DNA of 64,000 bases from Vallitalea pronyensis (GCF_018141445.1 NZ_CP058649.1:5847001-5911000); one strand, 5' to 3'. Shown: positions 8,403 to 17,696, counted from the first letter of the stretch. Notes: generated from the letters alone by a model not told the origin. Program-made: numbers and translations.

Positions 8403-9833
8403 TTATATCTCATGCCTCTCTACTTCAAATCGGTACAATTGTGCGTCTTCATGTTGTTCTATACCAGCTTTTTGCTTGGCTATATTTATCTGCTGATGAA
8501 TAGAATCTACACCATCAAGATTGGGTAGCAGCAGCCCTCTTTTATGGGCTTTTTCTACAATGACACCATACTTGCTCACATCTAATTGGTCCTTATTCTG
8601 AATGGGCTCAATCTCATGTAATATATCTACTTTAACCTCTAAATCGTAGCACTCCCTTTCTTGAACAGGGCTAAAACGAAAATCAGATGATGCGGCTGAA
8701 ACAGCATTATGGATGATTTCCTGAGCAAGGGTGTCTTGTGTTGCTTGTATGGTACCTATACAGCCTCTTAATTGGTGGTCTTTATGAATTGAAACGAACG
8801 CTCCTGCTCGATTATTCTCAAGCCGTTCCACAACATGTGGCTGTAACTTGTCCTTAAACGCATCCCAGTCTAAGGTTTTATGCTCTTTAACCCATGCGTT
8901 TATAGATGCTCTTGCCAGCTTGATATAATCCTCTTCTCTATCAAATATTTCCACCATTTTATCTGCTTTAACACGGTTCACTTTTTCTAGCAAACTCTCT
9001 AATTTTTTGTTCAAAATATGAACTTGCCCTGTTAAGTAACCCACACCAAAGGGTCCTTCATAGGAAAATACCTCTGATGTGCTTTCTACAAGGTCCACAG
9101 CACCTAATGCCATGATAAAGCTTCTTAGGCCGCAAACTTGAGCATTTTCGTGGAGCTTATAATCCATGGTTAATAATGCCTCATAATCACTATTTTCCAG
9201 CGATTCCACAAGGAGTTGGTCAAACGTTGGTCCATCTGGATGATAGTTGTAGGGACCATCTGATTTTAGTGCATGTGATAAATCGCCACTGGCTAAAATA
9301 ACCGTATCTTCCCCATACTTCTCAACAACCTCACCAATAATAACACCTATTTGATAAAGTGCCTTTAAACTTAGTAGTCCCACTGTGATATGAATAATCT
9401 GATAATCCCTATAGACTTGATCGATAAAATGATAGGGTACCATGCAGCCATGGTCTAACGCTACCTCTACACCATAGTCTTTGGCTGACTCTTGATCCAG
9501 TAAGAGATAAGATATGTCATGCTTAATGAATGCCTTTTCTAACTGTTCATTAAAACCTAAATCAATGGATTTCTCCATATGGATAGCATGAGCACCAAAC
9601 ATACCAAAGTGACCTGTAACTTCCTTTTCATTAAGTATGCATATACCATTGTTGAATACATTACCATGAGGGGTTATGGTAATCAGTAGTTTGGGTTGGA
9701 TGTCACCTATAAGCTCTGCCACTTTCGTTAAGCCATCCAAGGTCTGAGAGGCTTCTCTTTCTCTCCCTTGACCAATTTCATGTATAAGTATGGGTGGGTG
9801 GGGTGCAAACATAATTCTTTTTAATGCATCCAT
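8403..9833 (-). CDS. AmmeMemoRadiSam system protein: Memo-like (LigB fold) fused to AMMECR1 domain
   Basis: 476 aa, two domains. The N-terminal part (about 1-275) matches the Memo/LigB extradiol-dioxygenase fold: metal-type His and Asp residues occur in FAPHPPIL, ITPHGNVF, LDHGCMVP and ASGDLSHAL. The C-terminal part (about 295-476) is an AMMECR1 domain with the typical RGCIGTI stretch. AMMECR1, Memo and a radical SAM enzyme form a conserved tripartite set across bacteria and archaea; their joint reaction was not known to me. The radical SAM partner lies 126 bp upstream on the same strand. Start at 9833 has AGGAG 8 bases upstream. Confidence 0.9.
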   Translation of the reverse strand: MDALKRIMFAPHPPILIHEIGQGREREASQTLDGLTKVAELIGDIQPKLLITITPHGNVFNNGICILNEKEVTGHFGMFGAHAIHMEKSIDLGFNEQLEKAFIKHDISYLLLDQESAKDYGVEVALDHGCMVPYHFIDQVYRDYQIIHITVGLLSLKALYQIGVIIGEVVEKYGEDTVILASGDLSHALKSDGPYNYHPDGPTFDQLLVESLENSDYEALLTMDYKLHENAQVCGLRSFIMALGAVDLVESTSEVFSYEGPFGVGYLTGQVHILNKKLESLLEKVNRVKADKMVEIFDREEDYIKLARASINAWVKEHKTLDWDAFKDKLQPHVVERLENNRAGAFVSIHKDHQLRGCIGTIQATQDTLAQEIIHNAVSAASSDFRFSPVQERECYDLEVKVDILHEIEPIQNKDQLDVSKYGVIVEKAHKRGLLLPNLDGVDSIHQQINIAKQKAGIEQHEDAQLYRFEVERHEI

Positions 9834-9959
9834 GTGTCATGCTCCTTCCTATCACGATTCATCATTCATCTATTTTCTATACCCTTTAGTATAACATTAT
9901 GATAACCAACTACACATACGCTTATTTAATCCTACATAGCTATCTTGGAAATAACGGTA

Positions 9960-10805
9960 TTAAACATTACCGATATACACATGTTTCAAATACTTCCTTG
10001 CTTCTTCACCAATATCCCATAAAAATCCTGTATCTGTTTCAGGGGCATGGTACTTATACCTTGGAAAATACCGTGACAAGTGTAATATTATATTATGATC
10101 AACACCCCCTAGCCACTTACATAAAGCAGTTAACTCCTCTTGGTTATCATTCATATCCGTCACCACCAGTGTCGTCACCTCAACATGCACATGTTTGTAA
10201 GCAATTTTTATGGTTGCTTTAACAGGTTCCAGCTCACCATTACAAAACTTTCTATAAGTGTTGTTGTCAAAGGTTTTTAAATCAATATTCATAGCATCCA
10301 AATAAGGCAGCAACTGTTCAAGCGCTTCTTGTGTGATAAAACCATTGGTAACCATGATTGTTTTCAAACCTTTTGCTTTAGCCAACTTAGCTGTATCCAG
10401 CATATACTCATAGAAAATGGTGGGTTCATTATACGTAAAGGATATGGAAGGTACCTTACTTTCTATAGCTAATGATACCATGTCATCTGGGGATTTATAG
10501 ACTGTTGATGGCAGCTCTTTTGCAATACTATAATTTTGACAGAAACTGCACCTAAAATTACATCCATAACTACCAATGGATAAGGTTTTTGTACCCGTCA
10601 TAAAACCGTATAAAGGTTTTTTCTCAATGGGGTCTATATCAATAGCACTCAGTTCTCCATAATTTAATGTGTATAACGTACCCCTTATATTTTCCCGAAC
10701 ATCACACAGACCTTTATTCCCTTCTTTTATACGGCAATGATGCGGACATAAAAAACAATGTACTTTCATATCTTTTTCTTTTGCATAACATAATGCTTCT
10801 TTCAT
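9960..10805 (-). CDS. amrS: AmmeMemoRadiSam system radical SAM enzyme
   Basis: 281 aa. The radical SAM cluster motif is CNFRCSFC (Cys82, Cys86, Cys89), preceded by a Cys/His-rich N-terminus (Cys17, Cys20, His22-His23, Cys24, Cys34). The order matches the AmrS-type, PFL-activase-like family. It is paired with the downstream Memo-AMMECR1 fusion, which is the main reason for the specific name. It should bind a 4Fe-4S cluster and S-adenosylmethionine and start a radical reaction; the substrate is unknown. Start has a weak GGGG-type site. Confidence 0.9.
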   Translation of the reverse strand: MKEALCYAKEKDMKVHCFLCPHHCRIKEGNKGLCDVRENIRGTLYTLNYGELSAIDIDPIEKKPLYGFMTGTKTLSIGSYGCNFRCSFCQNYSIAKELPSTVYKSPDDMVSLAIESKVPSISFTYNEPTIFYEYMLDTAKLAKAKGLKTIMVTNGFITQEALEQLLPYLDAMNIDLKTFDNNTYRKFCNGELEPVKATIKIAYKHVHVEVTTLVVTDMNDNQEELTALCKWLGGVDHNIILHLSRYFPRYKYHAPETDTGFLWDIGEEARKYLKHVYIGNV

Positions 10806-10875
10806 ATACGTACCCCTATTCTACCTTTTAATTATATATTAAGGTATAATAGCCATTTACTCAATACCTAATCAT

Positions 10876-10910
10876 AGGGATGGCTCTTTATAACTAAAAG
10901 AACCATCCCT
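10876..10910. terminator. Stem-loop downstream of the SDR gene
   Basis: AGGGATGG (10876-10883) pairs with CCATCCCT (10903-10910), extended by CTCTTT/AAAGAA. It lies between the SDR gene and amrS, which read the same way. No long T-run follows, so termination strength is uncertain. Confidence 0.5.
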
Positions 10911-10946
10911 CGGCATGTAACTTATTTATGATGAAGCACCAACTGC

Positions 10947-11729
10947 TTATCCCTTAACCTCCTGGGCTATTCGAATTTGCTTTAGCAGCATTTTTTTAGG
11001 TAGTACTGGTGCCATTCTTAATAGGATACGTTGAGCAAAAGTAAGACCTGCCTTAACATTTAATTTACCTGCTAACATGCCCTCGTATCCGGCACTTGCA
11101 ACGGCATAAGCGCTGCTTGTCTTTGCAAACAGGCTGGTTTTATCCATACCTGATGTTTTTGCAAATTCAGATTCTGTAGCTCCCGGCAGTAAGGCTGTTA
11201 CGGTTATGTTCGTGTCATACAGCTCTTCTGAAATGGCATTACTAAAGGATGTTACATAGGCTTTTGTAGCATAGTATACGGCTTGTAACGGGCCTGGCAT
11301 TAGGGATGCTGTTGATGATGTATTTAAAATCCTTCCCTTGTTTCTTTTAATAAAATCTGGTAAGAATAAGCGGGTTAATGCTGTTAAGGCAACGATATTT
11401 AGATTAATCATGGCAAGGTCTTGTTCCCATTTTCTTTCATGAAACTTACCTCGTCCACCAAAGCCTGCATTATTAATCAGATAATCTACTTCTACCCCTG
11501 CTGTTTTTATTTCATTGTAGACTTCATAAGCGGATTCTGGGTTGGTCAAATCTTTTATGATGACCATCACATGGATTTTGTATTTCTCTTCCAGTTCTTT
11601 TTTAAGTTCTAAAAGCTTATCTTGACGTCTGGCTACAATAATAACATTCCCGCCTTTTGATGCATGTATTCGTGCCAGTTCCTTTCCAATACCACTTGAT
11701 GCCCCTGTAATAAGTGCTGTCTTTTTCAT
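10947..11729 (-). CDS. Short-chain dehydrogenase/reductase (SDR)
   Basis: About 260 aa, a usual length for classical SDRs. The NAD(P)-binding motif TGASSGIG is near the N-terminus, followed by NNAG (LINNAGFGG) and the catalytic YxxxK (YYATKAY) with its partner Ser in NTSSTAS. The start is set at 11729 (MKKTALITG) because AAAGGAG lies just upstream; a Met at 11747 would place the ribosome site inside the gene. It reads away from a TetR-family regulator across a 230-bp region with repeated half-sites, so it is probably the regulator's target. The substrate is unknown. Confidence 0.9.
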   Translation of the reverse strand: MKKTALITGASSGIGKELARIHASKGGNVIIVARRQDKLLELKKELEEKYKIHVMVIIKDLTNPESAYEVYNEIKTAGVEVDYLINNAGFGGRGKFHERKWEQDLAMINLNIVALTALTRLFLPDFIKRNKGRILNTSSTASLMPGPLQAVYYATKAYVTSFSNAISEELYDTNITVTALLPGATESEFAKTSGMDKTSLFAKTSSAYAVASAGYEGMLAGKLNVKAGLTFAQRILLRMAPVLPKKMLLKQIRIAQEVKG

Positions 11730-11799
11730 AAGTTTATCTCCTTTCATTATTTCACTATCCTACATAAATCTATGATCACTCTCATTTTATTAACAACAT

Positions 11800-11841
11800 G
11801 TTACTTATGCATTTTCATTATAAGTGACACATCGTTACTTG
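11800..11841. promoter_or_regulatory. Candidate TetR operator region between SDR and tetR genes
   Basis: Three related half-sites cluster here: GTTACTTAT (11800-11808), inverted ATAAGTGAC (11820-11828) and GTTACTT again near 11834-11840. They lie between the divergent SDR and TetR genes. The tetR promoter itself reads TTGCTT (11907-11912), 17 bases, TATACT (11930-11935). Confidence 0.45.
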
Positions 11842-11959
11842 TCAAGATATTTTTATGATTTTTTTAGACTATAACCCTATAAAAATACATTATAACATTC
11901 ATATTGTTGCTTAACATACAAGCATATGGTATACTCTACTCATAAGGCGAGGTGATGAC

Positions 11960-12610
11960 ATGACTTTTGAACGTGCTAGAAGCAAAGAAAATAAAGAAAT
12001 TAGGTTAAAACAAATAAAAGAAGCCGCTATTAGACTATTTGATAAAATACCCTATCATGAGATTTCTTTATCAAAAATTGGAAAAGAAATCAATTTTACA
12101 CGGGGTAATCTCTATAAATATATTTCATCCAAAGAAGATATCTATATTTATATTATCATAGACGAATTCAAAGTATTATTGGAAGAAATGAAAGAAGAAT
12201 TAATACTGGAAGAAAAGCTGGATACCAAGTCATTTGCTAAAAAATGGGCCATGGTACTGAATAACCATCCCAGATTTTTAAAGCTGGTATCGTTGTTATT
12301 TACAATCATTGAGCAAAATGCTCATACAGCTATTTTGATTACATTTAAGAATTATCTTGTAGAGGTTAATCATATCATGTTTCGTATATTTACACATAAT
12401 TTTCCTGAATTTACCCAAGCTGAGATAGGTAAGTTATTTGATTATTCCTTTTCTATGATTATTGCTAGATATGCCATCTGTAACCCTACAAAAAATCAGA
12501 TTGAAGCCGCAAAACTTTCTAATTACAATTATACCTTCCCAAATTTTGTAGACTCCATGAGCGATGCTATTGTGTTATTGATTAATGGTATCAAACTTTC
12601 AAAAATATAA
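11960..12610 (+). CDS. TetR/AcrR-family transcriptional regulator
   Basis: 216 aa. The N-terminal helix-turn-helix (about 15-65: AIRLFDKIPYHEISLSKIGK ... TRGNLYKYI) is a TetR-type DNA-binding domain; the rest is the variable ligand-binding helical domain. It is divergent from the SDR oxidoreductase and probably represses it and itself through the half-sites between them. A good promoter (TTGCTT-17-TATACT) and a GGCGAGG site precede the start. A clear terminator follows. The ligand is unknown. Confidence 0.9.
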   Translation: MTFERARSKENKEIRLKQIKEAAIRLFDKIPYHEISLSKIGKEINFTRGNLYKYISSKEDIYIYIIIDEFKVLLEEMKEELILEEKLDTKSFAKKWAMVLNNHPRFLKLVSLLFTIIEQNAHTAILITFKNYLVEVNHIMFRIFTHNFPEFTQAEIGKLFDYSFSMIIARYAICNPTKNQIEAAKLSNYNYTFPNFVDSMSDAIVLLINGIKLSKI

Positions 12611-12630
12611 ACTGTTTAAATAGCACAATA

Positions 12631-12667
12631 AAGCCCTGATTCCTTCATCTGTAATCAGGGCTTTTAT
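12631..12667 (+). terminator. Rho-independent terminator of the tetR gene
   Basis: AAGCCCTGATT (12631-12641) pairs with AATCAGGGCTT (12653-12663) followed by T residues. It can also serve the convergent DMT transporter gene. Confidence 0.85.
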
Positions 12668-12706
12668 ATTCGTAAAACCATTAACCTTTTTCATCATCAT
12701 AAAATT

Positions 12707-13588
12707 TCACATGTTGTTGCTCTCAGCTGTTGATTTACCCCAATGATTCGTTTGATGCAAATATAGAACAACAGCTGTTACAATAATGAGCACACTACCT
12801 AACAAACTAAGTAAGCCTGGTAATTCTCCCCACAATAGAAAGCCCATTATGGCAGAAAAAATAATACTGGTATAGATATAAATGGATACTTCAGATGCTG
12901 GCGCATATTTATAGGCAATTGTCAACCCATATTGACCCATTGCAGCAAAGATTCCTGTCCCAATCAAATACACCCACTGCATGCCCACGGGCATTTGAAA
13001 ATTAATGATGCTCAATGGAATCATGACAATCACAGAGACAAAGGAAAAGTAAAAAACGATGGTAGATGGGTTTTCTTTATTTTTCAACAAACGTACGATG
13101 GTATAAGCCCCTCCAGCACATATAGCAGAAAGAAGGCCAGCAGCCGTCGGTAAGATTTCTAAACTAAATTGCGGTTTAATAATGAGCATGGCTCCCACAA
13201 ATACGATGATCAGCGCTGGTATTTGAATCTTACTCAGCTTTTCTTTTAGAAAAAGTGAAGCAAAAATAGTGACAAAAAAGGGAGACAGCTTGTTCAGCAT
13301 TGCGGCGTCTGCCATGATTAAATGATGAATGGCATAAAAATAAAATGTGACGCCTCCCAATCCTAGAAAAGCTCTTCCCAACAAATATTTCTGATGCTCT
13401 TTCTTACCAAAAAATGGTGTCTTGGTACGGTACATCACATACAAGGCTACGCATAAACTTACTAAATTCCGAAATAAAACTTTCTCAAAGGTTGGTATAT
13501 CACCAGCTAATTTAACCATGGTCTGCATGATTGCAAAGGCTATTGCTGAAATTAACATAAACAGTACGGCTTTTGGTTTGTTGTCCAT
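12707..13588 (-). CDS. DMT-superfamily (EamA) membrane transporter
   Basis: 293 aa with about ten hydrophobic segments in two homologous five-helix halves, the layout of EamA/RhaT-like transporters. Members export or import small metabolites such as amino acids or nucleotides, or drugs. The N-terminus (KAVLFMLISAIAFAIMQTMV) and the segment around FRNLVSL match the family style. It stands alone, convergent with the tetR gene and downstream of a chemotaxis receptor. A GAGGTG site precedes the start. The substrate cannot be inferred. Confidence 0.88.
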   Translation of the reverse strand: MDNKPKAVLFMLISAIAFAIMQTMVKLAGDIPTFEKVLFRNLVSLCVALYVMYRTKTPFFGKKEHQKYLLGRAFLGLGGVTFYFYAIHHLIMADAAMLNKLSPFFVTIFASLFLKEKLSKIQIPALIIVFVGAMLIIKPQFSLEILPTAAGLLSAICAGGAYTIVRLLKNKENPSTIVFYFSFVSVIVMIPLSIINFQMPVGMQWVYLIGTGIFAAMGQYGLTIAYKYAPASEVSIYIYTSIIFSAIMGFLLWGELPGLLSLLGSVLIIVTAVVLYLHQTNHWGKSTAESNNM

Positions 13589-13659
13589 CTTCTACACCTC
13601 AATTTCTGAGATTCATTATACGCTATCTATTATCCATTAACAAGTATAACCTGACATAT

Positions 13660-15153
13660 TTATACCTTGAATCCAATTTGCACATCGATACCCAGTATGC
13701 CTTTTACCATGCCGTTATGTTTAATGGGCAAGCTTATGGTGATGCATGGGGATTTGGATATACCAGAAATATAAGGATCAGAAATATAGTTACAACCTTT
13801 TCGGCTCTCATGAAACCAGTTTCTTATGGAAGCATTTTTTATACCTGCTGGTGGGTTGGAATAAATAAATTCACCTGATAAGGTATTGGTCCATATGGCT
13901 TCAATGTTAGGCATATCAGATAATACATTATCTAATATCTGTTGATGTTTTCCTTGGTGATGTACTTCCATGGAGTCATTGACCGTACCTTCTAATAATA
14001 GTTGTTCAATGACTTTTTCTTCCATGGTTTGTATGATGGATTGACTTTGCTCCTCTATTTTTTCTTTAGCCTTAGACAGAAGATTCAAATGATATTTGTG
14101 GGTAATTATTTCAAGACTCTTGGATATATCCTTAAGAATCAGTTCAATGGCACTGATCTTATCTGTATGATGATATTGTCTGTTGATATCATCATTAATC
14201 CTTTCTATTTCTTCTGTTACTTTGGCAAATGCTTTCTCTGTTGCACTTAAACTGGTATTAACGGATTCTGTTAATTGATTATTGTGATCAAGGGCCTGAT
14301 TCATAATGCAAAGATTATGTTCGATATGACTAAAAGCATCTGTAATCTCTGATAAGCTGCTATTCACCTTTTCTGCCGATGTCACCGTTGATTCAATTTC
14401 AATACGCTCTTCATGGGAATTGTCTTTGACTAAGTCAATCAGTTCATCAATATTTTTCATGATATCTACAATCTCATCAATAGACTTGGCACTGCCTTCT
14501 GCAAGGTTACGTATTTCCTCCGCTACAATAGCAAATCCCTTACCCGCCTCCCCTGCACGAGCAGATTCAATGGAAGCATTCAAAGCCAGTAATTTGGTTT
14601 GCTTATAGAATGTCTGAACCGATTCCAGTATGTTTGAAATCTTAATGATGGCATCCCCCAAATCCGTTATGGACGTTACTGTTTCTTGAGACGTGAGTGA
14701 CACCTTTTTAATCTTATTGATGATATCATAGACTTCACTTATCTGGGTATCCACTGTATTTTTTGCTTTGTTTGTGGTATCTGTAAGACCTATGGAGGAT
14801 GATTTTAATTGATTTGTACTTTCCATAATTTCTTTGGCTACGTCCAAAGAATGACTGACTTTTTTCTTCCCTTCATCGTTAGCAGACCTTAGCTGTAACG
14901 ACGTTGCCATCATATGATCGGATGTCTCTTTTTGAAGTGCAATGGTTCGAATAATATCCTCAGATGATTGGTTAATCTGTGATTCCACCACTTCCATACT
15001 AAATAGCTGTGATAAAAGATGGTGCTGAAATTTAGCTATAACCTGGGCGATACGTTTTTCCTTTCCTCTAAAGTATTCCATTCTAATTTCTTTGCCAATC
15101 TCACGTTCAATATCGTTTTCCAGCTCTTTTAATAAATCCTTTAGGCTTTGCAT
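13660..15153 (-). CDS. Soluble methyl-accepting chemotaxis protein with C-terminal Cache-like sensor
   Basis: 497 aa with no signal peptide or membrane segment. The first 370 residues are mostly coiled coil and contain the receptor hairpin tip, about 190-225 (ALNASIESARAGEAGKGFAI, then VAEEIRNLAEGS), which contacts CheA and CheW. The C-terminal 110 residues (WTNTLSGEFIYSNPPAG ... GILGIDVQIGF) resemble half of a Cache/PDC-type ligand domain, ending in the typical GVDV-like strand. The sensor therefore follows rather than precedes the signalling domain, and should read a cytoplasmic signal. No other chemotaxis gene is nearby. Confidence 0.88.
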   Translation of the reverse strand: MQSLKDLLKELENDIEREIGKEIRMEYFRGKEKRIAQVIAKFQHHLLSQLFSMEVVESQINQSSEDIIRTIALQKETSDHMMATSLQLRSANDEGKKKVSHSLDVAKEIMESTNQLKSSSIGLTDTTNKAKNTVDTQISEVYDIINKIKKVSLTSQETVTSITDLGDAIIKISNILESVQTFYKQTKLLALNASIESARAGEAGKGFAIVAEEIRNLAEGSAKSIDEIVDIMKNIDELIDLVKDNSHEERIEIESTVTSAEKVNSSLSEITDAFSHIEHNLCIMNQALDHNNQLTESVNTSLSATEKAFAKVTEEIERINDDINRQYHHTDKISAIELILKDISKSLEIITHKYHLNLLSKAKEKIEEQSQSIIQTMEEKVIEQLLLEGTVNDSMEVHHQGKHQQILDNVLSDMPNIEAIWTNTLSGEFIYSNPPAGIKNASIRNWFHESRKGCNYISDPYISGISKSPCITISLPIKHNGMVKGILGIDVQIGFKV

Positions 15154-15371
15154 CCATACACGCTCCTTCTTCTGTATCTATCGAAAAATTATATGATTTA
15201 TAACCTATACTCTATCCATTTATTCAATAAAAATATGCAAAAAAGGACATAGGAATCATTAAAAGACGCCTTTGTCCTCTTTACTATATTAATACCTTAA
15301 AGCTTTAAAGTCAAGTTATTAAATATAACGCTACATATCATCATGATACATTTTACCTAACTGGCCGCAAA

Positions 15372-15408
15372 ATAAAGCGGTACAAGTATGGTACTTGAAC
15401 CGCTTTAT
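15372..15408. terminator. Strong stem-loop after the small secreted protein gene
   Basis: ATAAAGCGGT pairs with ACCGCTTTAT, extended past one mismatch by CAAGTA/TACTTG around a TGG loop. It directly follows the stop codon of the secreted-protein gene at 15421 on the minus strand. Confidence 0.7.
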
Positions 15409-15420
15409 CTAACCTTTATT

Positions 15421-15855
15421 TTAGTCAATAAATGAACTTCCAGTCGTTGTGGAACCATTTTTTGTAATGCTTGTTTTGGCTTCTATTTTAGAGATTGTAT
15501 AACCTGCTGGTGGTCCAATGCTGTAATTATTGAGATGATCGCTAAAATTCAAACTCTGGGTAAAGGTATCGGATACCGTTTTTATGGTCATAAAAGTTGT
15601 CTGTCCTGAGTTGTTTACATAATGAACATTGATACGGACAACGACGCCATCCATGTCATCATAGCGACCGCCGATTCCATAAAACATAAACCCATCTGGT
15701 GCAACATAAAAATTTGATTCATAGGTACATCCAGCCACAATAAATTCTTTGTACACATTACCACTAGGTGTCACAGGAGCTGCAATCACCGTGGAGCCTG
15801 CACCGATTATGATCAGTGCAAGTGCTATTGTTATTAACCTTTTTGATACGCGCAT
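15421..15855 (-). CDS. Small secreted protein of unknown function
   Basis: About 144 aa from the chosen start MRVSKRL at 15855, which has AGGAGG 7 bases upstream; upstream in-frame Met codons lack a site. A signal peptide (about 1-25, LIIIGAGSTVIAA) is followed by a mature part rich in Thr, Ser, Gly and aromatic residues (YVAPDGFMFYGIGGRYDD, VRINVHYVNNSGQTTFMTI), which suggests a beta-sandwich. I do not recognise the family. No adhesion, sortase or catalytic motif is visible. It is a lone gene with its own terminator. Confidence 0.75.
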   Translation of the reverse strand: MRVSKRLITIALALIIIGAGSTVIAAPVTPSGNVYKEFIVAGCTYESNFYVAPDGFMFYGIGGRYDDMDGVVVRINVHYVNNSGQTTFMTIKTVSDTFTQSLNFSDHLNNYSIGPPAGYTISKIEAKTSITKNGSTTTGSSFID

Positions 15856-16252
15856 ACACATGCCTCCTTTAACATTTAAATGAGTAACCAAAAACATTGC
15901 GTTAATCCATGATGTGTATCTCATGTCCTGTACATTTAAATGTCAACAAGCTAGTCCATAGCAGTATTATGGGGTCAATTCTTGAATTTTTGTTTTACTT
16001 GGTGTTAGCTGATTGTGCCTTTCATTATAGCTGACTGTGCAACAAGAATACATGTATTTATTTGTTATTTGTTATATCTATTTGGCTTTTTTATTATTTT
16101 TTATATGCTTATTCAATATTTATTTATAATGAGTACTCGTTTTTTTATATTTTTTCTAGACATAATCCATTAACTGATCATAACAGATTCTTTTTCATGT
16201 TAATGACGTTATCCTTCAATTGTTCATACAACCCTTTGATAGGAAAAATGTC

Positions 16253-16315
16253 TTGCAAGATTGATTAATTTCGTGTATACTATTAATATCGATAAACGAT
16301 ATCGATATTCGATAT
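16253..16315 (+). promoter_or_regulatory. chrA promoter with two overlapping palindromic operators
   Basis: The promoter is TTGCAA (16253-16258), 17 bases, TATACT (16276-16281). Just downstream are two overlapping 17-bp palindromes of the form ATATCG-N5-CGATAT at 16286-16302 and 16299-16315, sharing the central CGATAT half. They cover the likely transcription start, where a repressor would block it. The remaining stretch from 15856 is AT-rich and showed no other gene. Confidence 0.6.
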
Positions 16316-16401
16316 TATACGGCGTAACGATATGTATCTATGGTGTATGTAAAGATAACACTTTAATGATAAAAAAAATCTCAGTAAGGAGGGAAATATA
16401 T

Positions 16402-17601
16402 ATGAAAAAAGAATCATTAGATAAAAGTACACACCAAGTTCGTTGGGGCAGCTATTTAAAAGATGTCTTAATCTGCTCGCTTGGGGCATATGGTGGACCT
16501 GAAGCCCACTATGGTGTTTTTACCGATCAAATGGTCATCAAAAAAGATTACCTACGTGAAGAAGAATTGGTGGAACTGATTGCTCTTTGCAGCATCCTAC
16601 CAGGACCAACCAGTACACAAACCATTGTTGCAATTGGTTATAAAACAGGTGGACCACTGTTAGCCTTCTTGACCATGTTGGTATGGGCGTTACCTGTTCT
16701 AACGATTATGAGCTTACTTTCATTTCTATACCTATTCTTAGACCGTATAAATGTGTCACAAGATGGTCTACGGTACATCGGACCAATGGCCGTTGGTTTT
16801 ATCATTGTTGCTGCTTTTAGAATAGGCAAGAAAGTCATTGTTGATCGACTATCATTGTTTCTACTGCTGATGGGCGGTATAACCACCTATTTCATTCGAG
16901 ACCCATGGATTTTTCCTTTGGTGTTAATCTTAGGTGGTGTGGTTAGCGTTATGACATCTGGCGAAAAAAACATTTGGAATCGTATCAAATTAGACCCGCC
17001 ATGGCCTTATTTCATTGCTTTTGCTACCTTTGCCATTGGCAGCCTTGTTGCCGTTATGATATGGGATAACCGAATTCTCCAACTGTTTGAAAGATTTTAC
17101 CGCTATGGCTACTTGGTTTTTGGCGGTGGTCAGGTAGTGGTGCCTGTCATGCACAGTGAGCTGGTTGATATTAATCACTTTTTAACCAATCAAGAATTTC
17201 TAACGGGTTATGGGCTGGTACAAGGTTTACCTGGTCCAATGTTTAGTTTTAGCGCTTATGCAGGGGGCATGGCTGCTCGAGGTGGCAGTACATTAACCCA
17301 AGTATTTGGCTCCATTGCCGGCGGTATCGGTATCTTTTTACCAGGTCTACTTCTCATTTATTTTATTTATCCCATATGGGAAAATCTTAAGAAGATTCGA
17401 GGCATAAAAGTTTCTTTGAAAGGTATTAACGCTGTGGCTGGTGGTTTAATTTCCGTATCTGCCGTCATTTTAATGCAAAAGAGCGGATTCATGATAGATA
17501 ATATACTCGTTACCTTGCTTACCGTTGCACTCCTTCTAACAAGAAAACTGCCGACACCTTTGATTGTTGTACTGGTTCTAATCGCTGGTTTTCTTATATA
17601 G
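16402..17601 (+). CDS. chrA: Chromate transporter (CHR family)
   Basis: 399 aa, about twelve hydrophobic segments, a full-length two-CHR-domain protein. The N-terminal domain shows GAYGGPEAHYGVF and LCSILPGPTSTQ; the C-terminal domain repeats the pattern in FGGGQVVVPVMHSE and GLVQGLPGPMFSFSAYAGG, the family marks. ChrA-type proteins expel chromate; many clostridial relatives have no tested substrate. The start at 16402 has AAGGAGGG just upstream; a longer reading frame from 16261 would run through the promoter and operators. No regulator gene is adjacent. Confidence 0.93.
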   Translation: MKKESLDKSTHQVRWGSYLKDVLICSLGAYGGPEAHYGVFTDQMVIKKDYLREEELVELIALCSILPGPTSTQTIVAIGYKTGGPLLAFLTMLVWALPVLTIMSLLSFLYLFLDRINVSQDGLRYIGPMAVGFIIVAAFRIGKKVIVDRLSLFLLLMGGITTYFIRDPWIFPLVLILGGVVSVMTSGEKNIWNRIKLDPPWPYFIAFATFAIGSLVAVMIWDNRILQLFERFYRYGYLVFGGGQVVVPVMHSELVDINHFLTNQEFLTGYGLVQGLPGPMFSFSAYAGGMAARGGSTLTQVFGSIAGGIGIFLPGLLLIYFIYPIWENLKKIRGIKVSLKGINAVAGGLISVSAVILMQKSGFMIDNILVTLLTVALLLTRKLPTPLIVVLVLIAGFLI

Positions 17602-17650
17602 CCATCTGTACATAGCACATGAGTAAAGACATGTTTGATTGTATATGTAA

Positions 17651-17696
17651 GCCTTAGCCTCAAGAAAATAGCCCATTATCTTCTTGAGGCTAAGGC
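17651..17696. terminator. Stem-loop with 16-bp perfect arms after chrA
   Basis: Arms 17651-17666 and 17681-17696 are perfectly complementary (GCCTTAGCCTCAAGAA and its reverse complement) with a 14-base loop. It lies between the convergent chrA and yesL-like genes. Confidence 0.7.

Noticed and set aside
13573..13878. 101-codon plus-strand open frame
   Set aside because: Runs antisense over the 3' end of the chemoreceptor gene and the start of the DMT transporter gene; no ribosome site.
16261..16401. N-terminal extension of the chromate transporter
   Set aside because: This stretch holds the promoter, the operator palindromes and the ribosome site; the extension is not hydrophobic or conserved-looking.
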